Of a stretch of DNA of 18,487 bases, positions 1-7,404 are shown piece by piece (position 1 is the first letter of the stretch; every line of letters begins with the position of its first letter). The stretch is from Chloroflexota bacterium (GTDB taxonomy: Bacteria; Chloroflexota; Anaerolineae; Caldilineales; Caldilineaceae), in contig QEUW01000164.1 of the NCBI GenBank assembly GCA_003577005.1, positions 1 to 18,487 on the forward strand, in the 5' to 3' direction. The notes below the pieces were generated by a model. That model ran no database searches, was not told the DNA's origin, and saw only the letters and a program-made list of their open reading frames with translations. The position numbers were made by a program, and so were the translations under genes.

Positions 1-267
1 CGGATGGTCGAACGGGTCAGCCTGCCCGGCGAGCGGCGTGACTACTATCGGGTGCCGCCCGATTTTTGGGAACGCTGGCTGGAGGACTCGGTCAACAAGA
101 TCGCCGAGTTCCGCAAGATGGCGGCGCGCGGTCTGGCGCTGCTCGACGATGAACCGCCCGAGCGGCGCCAACGCTTGCAGACCATGCACGATGTCTATCT
201 GCTGCTGGAAGAGGCGTACCCACGGCTGGTGCAACAGTGGAAGCAGCAACGCAGCGCTGACAGTTGA
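1..267 (+). CDS. GbsR/MarR-like transcriptional regulator, C-terminal fragment
   Basis: The reading frame is open from the first base of the window and ends at TGA 265-267, so the gene begins upstream. The 88 visible codons are charged and helical. A stretch near the start, GERRDYYRVPPDFWERWL, followed by a long helix with many Arg, Glu and Leu, resembles the C-terminal helical part of GbsR/MarR-type winged-helix regulators, where a 'YYR..DFW' segment follows the DNA-binding wing. The winged helix itself is not in the window, so DNA binding cannot be confirmed. The ATG at 4 is probably an internal methionine. The gene converges on the phosphotransferase gene that ends at 345, with a strong hairpin between them. 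The family call is moderate; no target can be named. Confidence 0.55.
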   Translation, partial: RMVERVSLPGERRDYYRVPPDFWERWLEDSVNKIAEFRKMAARGLALLDDEPPERRQRLQTMHDVYLLLEEAYPRLVQQWKQQRSADS

Positions 268-295
268 ACCCTCTCGTACTCGGCCGCACAGCTCA

Positions 296-331
296 CCGCG
301 GAGTGCGCACGTGGGCGTGCGCACTCCGCGG
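296..331. terminator. Perfect hairpin between convergent genes
   Basis: A 16-bp perfect inverted repeat (arms 296-311 and 316-331) closes on a TGGG loop. It lies 28 bp after the regulator stop and 13 bp beyond the end of the minus-strand phosphotransferase gene, where a bidirectional terminator would be expected. There is no T-run on either side, so Rho-independent termination is not certain. The core CGCACGTGGGCGTGCG is identical to that of the hairpin at 16035-16066, which suggests a dispersed repeat family. Confidence 0.6.
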
Positions 332-344
332 GTGTGGGAAGGCG

Positions 345-3071
345 CTACGCTGCGCTTGCCCCATTGCTATCCAACAACACAATCTCCCCACTTGAGCCAT
401 CGACCCGGATGCGTTGCCCGCTCTGCAAACGGCTCGTGGCTTCGTGAACGCCCACCACAGCGGGGATGCCGTACTCGCGCGCCACGACCGAGCCGTGTGT
501 CATCAGGCCCCCCACCTCCATAACCAGCCCGCCGGCAGCCAGAAAGAGCGGCGTCCAGGCGGGGTCCGTGCCGGGGCAGACGAGGATCTCGCCGGGCGCC
601 AGTTGGGCGGCGTGGGGGTCGAAGACGACCCGGACGGTGCCCTCCACCACGCCAGGTGAGACGGGCGTCCCGACCAGTACACCCTCACGCAGCGGCGCCG
701 TGGCGCGGACACCGTCGTAAAAGGCGCGGCCATCGCTCAGGAGCAGGCGCGGTAGCTGGCGGCGCAGCTTTTCACGTTCATAGAGCGTGCGTCTTTCGAC
801 GACCAGGGCCTTCCAATCGATGGCATAGCCGGCTGCCAGACCCTTCAATTCGTTCAGATGGAGAAAGAAGAGGTCGTCTGGTCGCTCGATCACGTTCTGG
901 CGCGCCAACTCTGCTCCGCTCTCCAATAGCCCCTGGCGGACAATGCCCAGCAATTGGATGATGAAAAACTTAGGGCTTTCACGCAGGCCGGCCAGCGCCC
1001 GGAAACGCTGCGCCACCCATCCAGCCAGGTACGCCATAAGAACGCCGCGTGGCTGGCGGCGCAGCCCAGCCTGCAAGTCGGCGATGAGCTGCTGTGCTAC
1101 CGTCTCTCCACGGCGAAAGACGGCATCGGGCGCCTGGGTTGGGTCGTCGATCTGCAGGTAGCTCTGCACGGTCTGCATCACCTGGGTAGGATCTTCGCGC
1201 CAGCGCGCCCGCCCCAGGTCGATCTCGGCTACACCGCGCATGCCGTAACGATGTAGGAAGGCGTCCAATGCCGCTTGCGCAGTGGATGGCAATTCACCCG
1301 CCGAGGTCTGGAGGGCCAGCTCGGCGGCATCGTGCTGCTGAACATGCGCCAGTGCAACGGGATCGCTGCGGATCTGTTGGGCCGTCGCCCACAGCGCCAG
1401 GTCCATTTCAGTAGTCACGTTGTGCGGCAAGCCGCGGGCAATTTCCAAGATACGCCGCCGCTGCACGTCGTCTTCACGCCAAGCGAGATGGGCCAGCACG
1501 TTCATCCGGTTGAGCATGAGGATGCCTGGGGCCAGCCGGCCCACTGCCTGTGGAAAGAGAAAGGTGAGCAGGGGGACCAATGCTTGCTCGATCAGCGCCA
1601 GCCGGGCCGAGAGGGTAGTTGCGGTGGCGGCCTGTGCAGCGAATTGCTCCACAATTCTGTTGAGTTGGCGCTGGAAGACTTGACGGCTCCGCTCTGGCCG
1701 GAGCAAACTGAACGCCATGACCGGCAATACGCGCCGCAGAAAGAGAGTCACATGGCCCAGGCTCGACCGGCGCGGCCAGCCCGCGGCACTCCAATCTGGG
1801 CCGGCCTCCACCTGCGCCAGCGCCTGGCCGATCCCGGCGTCGGCCACGCCGGCAAAGGTATGGAGCAGCCGGCGTCCGATACGGTTGCGTAACAGAGGCG
1901 TCACTCGGGCCCACAGCCGCTCACCGGCGGTATAGAGCACGGTCTGTGTCGCAAGTGTGTTGTTGAAACCAAAGGCTCCTCCAAAGCCACATGCGCCAAC
2001 GATGGTCAACAGGTCTCGCCCCAATGGCGTGATTGGGTCGAGCATCCCCTGAACAGCGCCCAGCGAGAAAAAGACCTCCAACGGTTCGGCCTCGACTCCC
2101 GGCGGGGTAGGGTAGAGCGATGTGATGGGCCGCGTCTGGAGCAGATAGAGCTGCCCGTCTGCCCAGGCCCATTCGATATCCTGCGGCGCCTGGTAGAGGT
2201 CGGCGACGCGGCGGCCCAACGTCGCCAACTCGCGGATCTCGGCGTCGGGCAACGCCTGGCGCTGGGCTGCCTCAGCCGTTGTGGTGACAACGCCGCCACC
2301 GGCCCGGCTGTGGATCGCTACCGCTTTTGCGCCCAAGGTTTTGGATAGGATGCGGCCACTCGCCGTCTCTACCACATACTGGTCGGGCTCCACCTGGCCG
2401 GAAACCAGCGCCTCGCCCAACCCCAGCGTCGCTTCGATCACCGTCTCGGTGCGTTTCCCGCTAAGAGGGTTGACGGTGAAGAGTACACCGGCCGCTTCAC
2501 TCTGAACCATCTCCTGCACCACCACGGCGAGCGCCACCTGGTCGTGGGGAATCTGGTTGCGGCTGCGGTAGCCGATGGCACGCGCAGTCCACAGGCTGCT
2601 CCAACAGCGAACCACGGCCTCAAGCAGCGCCGCTTCACCGACCACATTCAGATAGGTGTCCTGCTGCCCGGCAAACGAGAAGTTGGGCAAATCTTCCGCC
2701 GTGGCGGAGGAGCGCACCGCGACCGGCGGCGACCCCATGCCGGCATAGGCGGCGGCCACCTCCTGCGCCAGGGTTGGCGGCAGCACACCGGCGGCAAAAC
2801 GGGGCCGGATCTGTTCCGAGACGGCTTCTAGCGCAGTTGGATCGTCGGTCTGGGTCTGGCATACCTGCTCCAGAAGCCATGTCTCCAGATCATTGGCCGC
2901 CACAAAGCAGCGATAGGCCGCAGTGGTGACCAGAAAGGCCCGTGGAACCGGGAAGCCGGCCTGGGCCAGCTTTGCCAGATTGGTGCCTTTGCCGCCCACT
3001 AGGGCCAGCGTTGTCTCTGGCGCATCCAGGGATAACAACATCTTTGTTGGTTCGATGACCGGATTGAGCAT
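345..3071 (-). CDS. ATP-grasp/phosphohistidine phosphotransferase, rifampin phosphotransferase-like
   Basis: This 908-residue protein has the order PEP/pyruvate-binding ATP-grasp domain (about residues 14-320, with GGKGTNLAKLAQAGFPVP, VRSSATAEDLPNFSFAGQQD and DIEWAWADGQLYLLQTRPI), a long helical middle region (about 330-760), and a swivelling phosphohistidine domain at the end (GGLMTHGSVVAREYGIPAV, catalytic His859). It stops 49 residues after that histidine, so the C-terminal TIM barrel of PEP synthase and PPDK is absent. Length and domain order match rifampin phosphotransferases, which use ATP to phosphorylate an antibiotic hydroxyl through a His carrier; the substrate here is unproven. The ATG at 3071 follows AGAGGA at a good distance. 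It lies 26 bp downstream of the tetR gene on the same strand, so the two are probably co-transcribed and the enzyme is probably TetR-controlled. Other PEP-utilising 'mobile domain' enzymes of unknown substrate remain possible. Confidence 0.8.
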   Translation of the reverse strand: MLNPVIEPTKMLLSLDAPETTLALVGGKGTNLAKLAQAGFPVPRAFLVTTAAYRCFVAANDLETWLLEQVCQTQTDDPTALEAVSEQIRPRFAAGVLPPTLAQEVAAAYAGMGSPPVAVRSSATAEDLPNFSFAGQQDTYLNVVGEAALLEAVVRCWSSLWTARAIGYRSRNQIPHDQVALAVVVQEMVQSEAAGVLFTVNPLSGKRTETVIEATLGLGEALVSGQVEPDQYVVETASGRILSKTLGAKAVAIHSRAGGGVVTTTAEAAQRQALPDAEIRELATLGRRVADLYQAPQDIEWAWADGQLYLLQTRPITSLYPTPPGVEAEPLEVFFSLGAVQGMLDPITPLGRDLLTIVGACGFGGAFGFNNTLATQTVLYTAGERLWARVTPLLRNRIGRRLLHTFAGVADAGIGQALAQVEAGPDWSAAGWPRRSSLGHVTLFLRRVLPVMAFSLLRPERSRQVFQRQLNRIVEQFAAQAATATTLSARLALIEQALVPLLTFLFPQAVGRLAPGILMLNRMNVLAHLAWREDDVQRRRILEIARGLPHNVTTEMDLALWATAQQIRSDPVALAHVQQHDAAELALQTSAGELPSTAQAALDAFLHRYGMRGVAEIDLGRARWREDPTQVMQTVQSYLQIDDPTQAPDAVFRRGETVAQQLIADLQAGLRRQPRGVLMAYLAGWVAQRFRALAGLRESPKFFIIQLLGIVRQGLLESGAELARQNVIERPDDLFFLHLNELKGLAAGYAIDWKALVVERRTLYEREKLRRQLPRLLLSDGRAFYDGVRATAPLREGVLVGTPVSPGVVEGTVRVVFDPHAAQLAPGEILVCPGTDPAWTPLFLAAGGLVMEVGGLMTHGSVVAREYGIPAVVGVHEATSRLQSGQRIRVDGSSGEIVLLDSNGASAA

Positions 3072-3097
3072 GTTCGCTTCCTCTTTGAAGATTCAGT

Positions 3098-3730
3098 TTA
3101 ACGATGACACGGTTCGGGCGCAGCGCTCCCAGGCTCACCCGCAAGACCGTACAGCAGCACATCGACAAAGTCATCGATCGTGCCAGTCTGTTGCTTCACA
3201 AAGGGATTGTGGGCAAGCAACGTCTCTGAAACAAAGTAACCCACCAGCGTACTCAACAAGATGCGGAAGGTGACCAGCGGCGGTTTTGTGCTGGGTTGGC
3301 CCTCCACCTTGTTCAATTCGTGCGTAAAGGCCAGCACCTGAGGGTATAACGTCTGGAGCAACTCTGGCAGGTGGCGGCCCTGGCATTCTACCATTTCGAT
3401 AAAGAGCAGCTTGAGGAAGTGGGGCTCTGCCTGAACTGCGTCGACAAAACCTTGGGCCACCTCGCGCAAGAGCGCTTCGAGCGTTGCGCCTTGGGCGGCA
3501 GCCAGTTCCGCAGTCACCGCATTTATTGGATGATACTTGACGATCACAGCCTTGAGCAGATCATCCTTGTTGGCGAAATGGTTGTAGATGCCGCCCACTG
3601 CCAGCCCCGCCTCCTGGGCGATCTGCCGCATGGATGCGCCGTGAAAACCATACGCCGTAAACTGGCGGTAGGCTGCTTCGATCAATAGTTCGCGGGTCTG
3701 CTGCCCCTTGCTGCTCTTTGGTTCGTCCAT
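3098..3730 (-). CDS. TetR/AcrR-family transcriptional repressor
   Basis: The 210-residue length is usual for TetR regulators. The N-terminal DNA-binding domain lies at about residues 12-58: TRELLIEAAYRQFTAYGFHG leads into the helix-turn-helix ASMRQIAQEAGLAVGGIYNH and then FANKDDLLKAV, the canonical pattern. The rest is an all-helical ligand-binding and dimer region whose ligand cannot be read from sequence. The start at 3730 lies just downstream of a palindromic operator (3747-3764) and a good promoter (3768-3796), which implies autorepression. The phosphotransferase gene follows after 26 bp on the same strand and is presumably its regulated partner. The family call is secure; the inducer is unknown. 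Confidence 0.9.
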   Translation of the reverse strand: MDEPKSSKGQQTRELLIEAAYRQFTAYGFHGASMRQIAQEAGLAVGGIYNHFANKDDLLKAVIVKYHPINAVTAELAAAQGATLEALLREVAQGFVDAVQAEPHFLKLLFIEMVECQGRHLPELLQTLYPQVLAFTHELNKVEGQPSTKPPLVTFRILLSTLVGYFVSETLLAHNPFVKQQTGTIDDFVDVLLYGLAGEPGSAAPEPCHR

Positions 3731-3746
3731 TGGCTATCCCAGAAAA

Positions 3747-3764
3747 TGAATGAACGTTCGTTCA
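3747..3764. promoter_or_regulatory. Palindromic operator, probably for the TetR protein
   Basis: TGAATGAACGTTCGTTCA is an 18-bp inverted repeat with a single mismatched pair, a classic TetR-family operator form. It starts 16 bp upstream of the tetR start codon and covers the expected transcription start just downstream of the -10 at 3768-3773, so a bound dimer would block initiation. Confidence 0.8.
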
Positions 3765-3767
3765 CAA

Positions 3768-3796
3768 ATAGTATCAGGTTGCAGAGAAAATGTCAA
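3768..3796 (-). promoter_or_regulatory. Promoter of the tetR-phosphotransferase operon
   Basis: On the minus strand a perfect -35 TTGACA (3796-3791) is followed by a 17-bp spacer and the -10 TACTAT (3773-3768). It reads into tetR, and the operator begins 3 bp beyond the -10. Confidence 0.75.
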
Positions 3797-3844
3797 GCAG
3801 GAAATTCAGGGTGGGTGTGTCCGAAATTTGGGGCAGGCCGCCGA

Positions 3845-3907
3845 CCTTCCAGGAAGGGGGCGGGAACCGTCTGGTCGAGCAACCGTCTTTGCCCCCTTCC
3901 TGGAAGG
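3845..3907. repeat. Long inverted repeat in intergenic region
   Basis: Two perfect 17-bp arms (3845-3861 and 3891-3907) flank a 29-bp loop. Each arm is nearly self-complementary; the right one extends to CCCCCTTCCTGGAAGGGGG (3892-3910). The roughly 550-bp gap 3731-4279 holds no credible gene; it contains this repeat, the tetR control region and two plus-strand promoter candidates. The form suggests a dispersed intergenic repeat or a bidirectional structure rather than a standard terminator. Confidence 0.65.
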
Positions 3908-3961
3908 GGGTCGTGCAACCTCGGCCCTTTTGCTGGAGGCACCCATTCAGGGTAAACCTGA

Positions 3962-3990
3962 TTGATTTCTTGTCCCGTTGCTCGTATAAT
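3962..3990 (+). promoter_or_regulatory. Possible housekeeping-type promoter
   Basis: TTGATT (3962-3967), a 17-bp spacer and a perfect TATAAT (3985-3990) resemble a vegetative promoter. It would give a leader of about 280 nt before the FHA regulator gene. It differs in kind from the boxed promoter nearer the gene and might supply basal expression. Confidence 0.4.
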
Positions 3991-4081
3991 GTACCTATCC
4001 TGATCCGTCGTTTGTTTTGCGCAATGCGGCGAGCGGAGTGCTCCCCACCGGGTGGTCCAGGCGCCAGGCCGGATTGGAAAA

Positions 4082-4167
4082 TCTATCAAGACCATACAAA
4101 ATTGATAGAAATTCGAGCCATCTTGCCAGATTGGCCAGAAACTTCCTTCCTCGCCTTGTGCTAAAAT
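4082..4167 (+). promoter_or_regulatory. Boxed promoter of the FHA regulator gene (box array + -10)
   Basis: Three boxes lie at 4082 (TCTATCAA, the complement of TTGATAGA), 4102 (TTGATAGA) and 4123 (TTGCCAGA), spaced 20 and 21 bp. The -10 TAAAAT starts at 4162, 39 bp after the start of the last box. There is no good -35, which fits activator-dependent initiation. The same layout precedes four other transcription units downstream. If the FHA protein binds the boxes, this is autoregulation. Confidence 0.6.
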
Positions 4168-4279
4168 CAGGCCAACATGCCTCAATCGTATTGACCAGTG
4201 GCCGACCGCCGAGAGCTTATAGCGCTGCAGAGCACATATACATACGCTCCACTGTTCGTCCATACAAGGGAGAGAGCCC

Positions 4280-5065
4280 ATGTCAACCGAAACTGATCGA
4301 CTCGAACTCTGCGTCACCTATGTTGCCCGAGGTGTGAGCCTGGGTGTCAAACCGGCCAGCGTTCAATTTCTGGACCGCAGCGCAGGCACGGGAGAGATAG
4401 TTTCAGTTGAAGGGCACATCAGCCTTGAACCTGGTGTCTGCTTCTCGATCAATAAGCCAGAGTTTGGCATCGGGCGCAGCATCACCAACGATCTCTTTGT
4501 CGACAGCCCCAAAATCTCTCGCAGCCATGCAAAAATTGTCGCCTGCCCGGATGGCTCGTATGAGATCCACGAGTTGGGCAGCGCCAACGGGACCAGCCTG
4601 AGCGGGCAAAAGTTAGAGAAATTCCAGGAATGCAAATTGCGCAACAGCGGCGAAATCCAACTAGCCGGTCTGTTTCACCTCAAGTTTACCGACTCGGGCG
4701 CAACCGATGTGACACCCGAAACAACAACCATCTATGGCATCACGCTTTCGCACGCCGACCGTCGGGTCTGGCTTCAAGGTGCAGAAGCGGGCGAAGAGCT
4801 ACGTCTCTCCAACAGCGAGTACCAGTTTCTCAAATTGCTCATGGAAGCTTATCCAGACCCGGTATCGCATCGCGATCTGGCCTATACCATCTGGGGATGG
4901 GAGCCTGATAACGCTGATGACGACAAGCGGGTGCGCGATGCGCTGTTCAACATCGTCAAACGATTGCGCGAACGGCTGCAAGTCATCGACCCCGACCACG
5001 AATATGTGGAGACAGTACGCAAGTGGGGTGAGCGCGAGGGCGGTTACAAGTTCACCAAGCAGTAA
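4280..5065 (+). CDS. FHA-domain winged-helix transcriptional regulator
   Basis: This 261-residue cytoplasmic protein has an FHA phosphothreonine-binding domain at about 55-135, with the binding-surface motifs GIGRS (64-66), ISRSHAKI (79-86) and SANGTSL (101-107). An OmpR/PhoB-type winged helix spans about 172-258, with a recognition helix around RVRDALFNIVKRLRERL and a terminal wing RKWGEREGGYKF. The domain pairing recalls EmbR of mycobacteria, which is controlled by the kinase PknH, although no BTAD domain is seen here. The linker contains PETTTIYG (146-153), similar to the ETTS phospho-acceptor motif of GarA/OdhI-type FHA proteins, so kinase-controlled intramolecular FHA binding is possible. 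An AGGGAGA Shine-Dalgarno precedes the ATG. It heads the signalling genes, and its own promoter carries the box found before the peptide genes, so it is the prime candidate regulator of that cluster. Confidence 0.85.
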   Translation: MSTETDRLELCVTYVARGVSLGVKPASVQFLDRSAGTGEIVSVEGHISLEPGVCFSINKPEFGIGRSITNDLFVDSPKISRSHAKIVACPDGSYEIHELGSANGTSLSGQKLEKFQECKLRNSGEIQLAGLFHLKFTDSGATDVTPETTTIYGITLSHADRRVWLQGAEAGEELRLSNSEYQFLKLLMEAYPDPVSHRDLAYTIWGWEPDNADDDKRVRDALFNIVKRLRERLQVIDPDHEYVETVRKWGEREGGYKFTKQ

Positions 5066-5166
5066 GGCGCCGGCACCACCTTGAGGTGCCAACCTGCGGG
5101 CGCTCCAACTTCTCAGCCCGCTGGCCGTCCCCGACTTGCCGTTACAGCTAGATAGGAAGGCGCGTC

Positions 5167-7404
5167 ATGACCTATATTGTTCGGTTCCTATCCATTTTGA
5201 TCATCTGTTTGATCGTCTGCGCCACGCTCTGGGGCTTTGGCAATCTGACCTACGCCCAGGAACGCGGCGCGCCGTTTTTGGAGATCGCTCAGATCGATGT
5301 GACAAACTTTCCTGTCACCGAACTGGTGGTGGTCGGTGGCAATCTGGCCGGCGACATCGACGCTTTACCCATTACGGTGTTTGAAGATGGTGTCGAGCAG
5401 ACCATCCTGGCCGACCAGACCTTGCTGGGCGCCTATCAACTGGCCATCGTGATCGACCCGCGCGGCCTGCTGGACGCGGGTCAATCGGGCCAGACCCATC
5501 AGGCCGAGGTGACCGGAGCTACGCTCCATCTGGTCGAACAGGAGGTGTTGCTGCGCAATCTCGATACGCTGGCAGCCTATTCTTTCCAGGCCGACGGGTC
5601 GTTGCAGACCATTCAAGATTGGACGGGTGAACCCAACCTGGTCTTTAACAGCCTGGTAGAAGCCAGCATTGAGGAGAGCAGCGACCAGGAGACGCTGACC
5701 AGCCTGCTGATCCCCGTCATGGAGAATTTTGAAGGAAACGAGCTTTCCGCCCGCTCTGCCCGTTCGATCCTCCTCTTTTCGACCGGGAGTGGTGCGTTCG
5801 ATGTTGAAAGTACCGCCGCCAAAGCCAATGAGCTGAACATCCGCATTCACACGGTCGAACTGGCACGGGCGGGGCAGGAGGCCAACCCTGCCGGCACTCT
5901 GGGCCAGTTGGCGCAACGGACGCGTGGCCGCTATGTGTTCTTGACCTCCGCTGGCGAGATCGAGCCGCTTTGGCGTCTCTTGAGCGACTTGCGCACACAG
6001 CGGATACTCTCCTACCAGTCGAGCGCGAGCGATGCTACCGTCAAGGTCAGCACAGCGCTGCCAGATGGTTCCTTGTTGGAAAGCGAATCCAGACAGAAAC
6101 CGGCTGCAACGGCTGACCTGCAACCAGTCCAGGTGACCATTGTTGCGCCGGCGCCCGAGGAAATCGTCGAATGGGAAGCAGCCCCAAATGCCGGCCTCAG
6201 CACGTTGCCGCCCGAACGGTTGTCGATCCGAGCCGGGTTTGCCTGGCCGGACAACCGCGAACGTGACCTCGCCCAGGTCAGCTATGTGCTTAGCGGCCCC
6301 AACGGCTTTCGCGCCGAAGTCGTACGAACCGAACCCCCGCTTGATGAGGCCACCTTCGAAATCGACCCGCCGCAGGAGGGCATCTACACGCTGAAGATCG
6401 AGGCGACCGATCTCTTTGGTCTACAAGGGATTGCCACCAACCCCCAGCTGCGCATCGTTCGCAAAGTCGCAGACGCTGGGGAGGCGGCAACCTCGACGCC
6501 GGTTATCCTTGCTGCGGCAGAGTCGAGCGATACAGCAGCGGCGGAGGCAGACTCAAACGATGCCGTGGCTGCGGGAGCTCCGGTTTTTGCCCTCGATCTG
6601 GCGCAGGAGGCCCCAGCAGCGAGCGAGAGCATTACCATCCCGGGAACGAGCATTGCGTTGCCCAGGGGGCTGCTCCAGCTTGCTCTGCCTATCCTCATCT
6701 TGTTCCTGGTCTTTTTTGTCTACCGCGACTTGCGCGAGCGCCGGTCGAGCGCCAGGCAAAAGCGCCAGCCTAGCAGCAAGACAAGCACCGGAGCCAACCG
6801 CTTCTACGACCTATCCGAACCGAGCGAACCTTTGCAACCTTTGGCCAAAACCAAAGATAAATTGAAAGATTTCAGATTGCAGGAGGATGACGAGCTTCAA
6901 GTCCGTGAGGCTGAATCCTGGCAGTCACCGGCGCGACCGGCGGCGCGCGATGACGAGGACGACGAGGTCACGGTAGTTCCGCCCGCGTTTGGGGATGACG
7001 ACGCCACCTACCGGCTATCCGATGAGGTGGAACGACCCATTGTTGGTTACTTCGTGCGTGTCTCTGGCAGCCCCAATCTGCCCGCCGAGTTGCCTATCTA
7101 TGGGTTGAACCCCACGCGCGGGGAAGCACGCCAGATCCACATCGGTCGTCACAGCAAGAACAACACTGTCGTGATCAACGACAAGAGCATCTCGCGCGAG
7201 CACGCCGTCATCATCCAAAAGGAAGGGCGGCTCTACCTGCGCGACCAGGCCAGCACGGCGGGCACCTTCTTGAACTGGCGCCGGCTCCAGGCCGGCGAGG
7301 AGTTGCTGCTGCGCCACAATGACCTCATCAGCTTTGGCGAGGTGGTCTACGAGTTTCGCGCCCGCGGTGAGGATGAGGCGACTGTTGCGGGTGAGGATCT
7401 GTGA
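5167..7404 (+). CDS. Membrane VWA-like/FHA-domain protein
   Basis: This 745-residue protein starts with a signal peptide (about 1-30, ending LTYAQE). It has an extracytoplasmic region with a von Willebrand A-like fold (about 90-285, starting LAIVIDPRG), then a beta-rich Ig-like segment (about 320-432). A single membrane helix at about 503-519 leads to a cytoplasmic tail with an FHA domain at about 655-730 (IHIGRHSKNNTVVI, KSISREHAVII, STAGTFLN). The VWA metal site seems degenerate, because the usual DxSxS is replaced by DPRG. The tail holds acidic threonine motifs at T602 (DDEVTV), T614 (DDDATY) and T739 (EDEATV), plausible phospho-acceptors. AGGAAGG precedes the ATG. Its stop overlaps the kinase GTG start, indicating translational coupling. 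It probably senses something outside and docks phosphorylated partners inside. Confidence 0.8.
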   Translation: MTYIVRFLSILIICLIVCATLWGFGNLTYAQERGAPFLEIAQIDVTNFPVTELVVVGGNLAGDIDALPITVFEDGVEQTILADQTLLGAYQLAIVIDPRGLLDAGQSGQTHQAEVTGATLHLVEQEVLLRNLDTLAAYSFQADGSLQTIQDWTGEPNLVFNSLVEASIEESSDQETLTSLLIPVMENFEGNELSARSARSILLFSTGSGAFDVESTAAKANELNIRIHTVELARAGQEANPAGTLGQLAQRTRGRYVFLTSAGEIEPLWRLLSDLRTQRILSYQSSASDATVKVSTALPDGSLLESESRQKPAATADLQPVQVTIVAPAPEEIVEWEAAPNAGLSTLPPERLSIRAGFAWPDNRERDLAQVSYVLSGPNGFRAEVVRTEPPLDEATFEIDPPQEGIYTLKIEATDLFGLQGIATNPQLRIVRKVADAGEAATSTPVILAAAESSDTAAAEADSNDAVAAGAPVFALDLAQEAPAASESITIPGTSIALPRGLLQLALPILILFLVFFVYRDLRERRSSARQKRQPSSKTSTGANRFYDLSEPSEPLQPLAKTKDKLKDFRLQEDDELQVREAESWQSPARPAARDDEDDEVTVVPPAFGDDDATYRLSDEVERPIVGYFVRVSGSPNLPAELPIYGLNPTRGEARQIHIGRHSKNNTVVINDKSISREHAVIIQKEGRLYLRDQASTAGTFLNWRRLQAGEELLLRHNDLISFGEVVYEFRARGEDEATVAGEDL

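Noticed and set aside
3793..4317. A 174-codon minus-strand frame in the intergenic region
   Set aside because: It runs through the 17-bp inverted repeat and both plus-strand promoter candidates, has no ribosome site and no recognisable domain.
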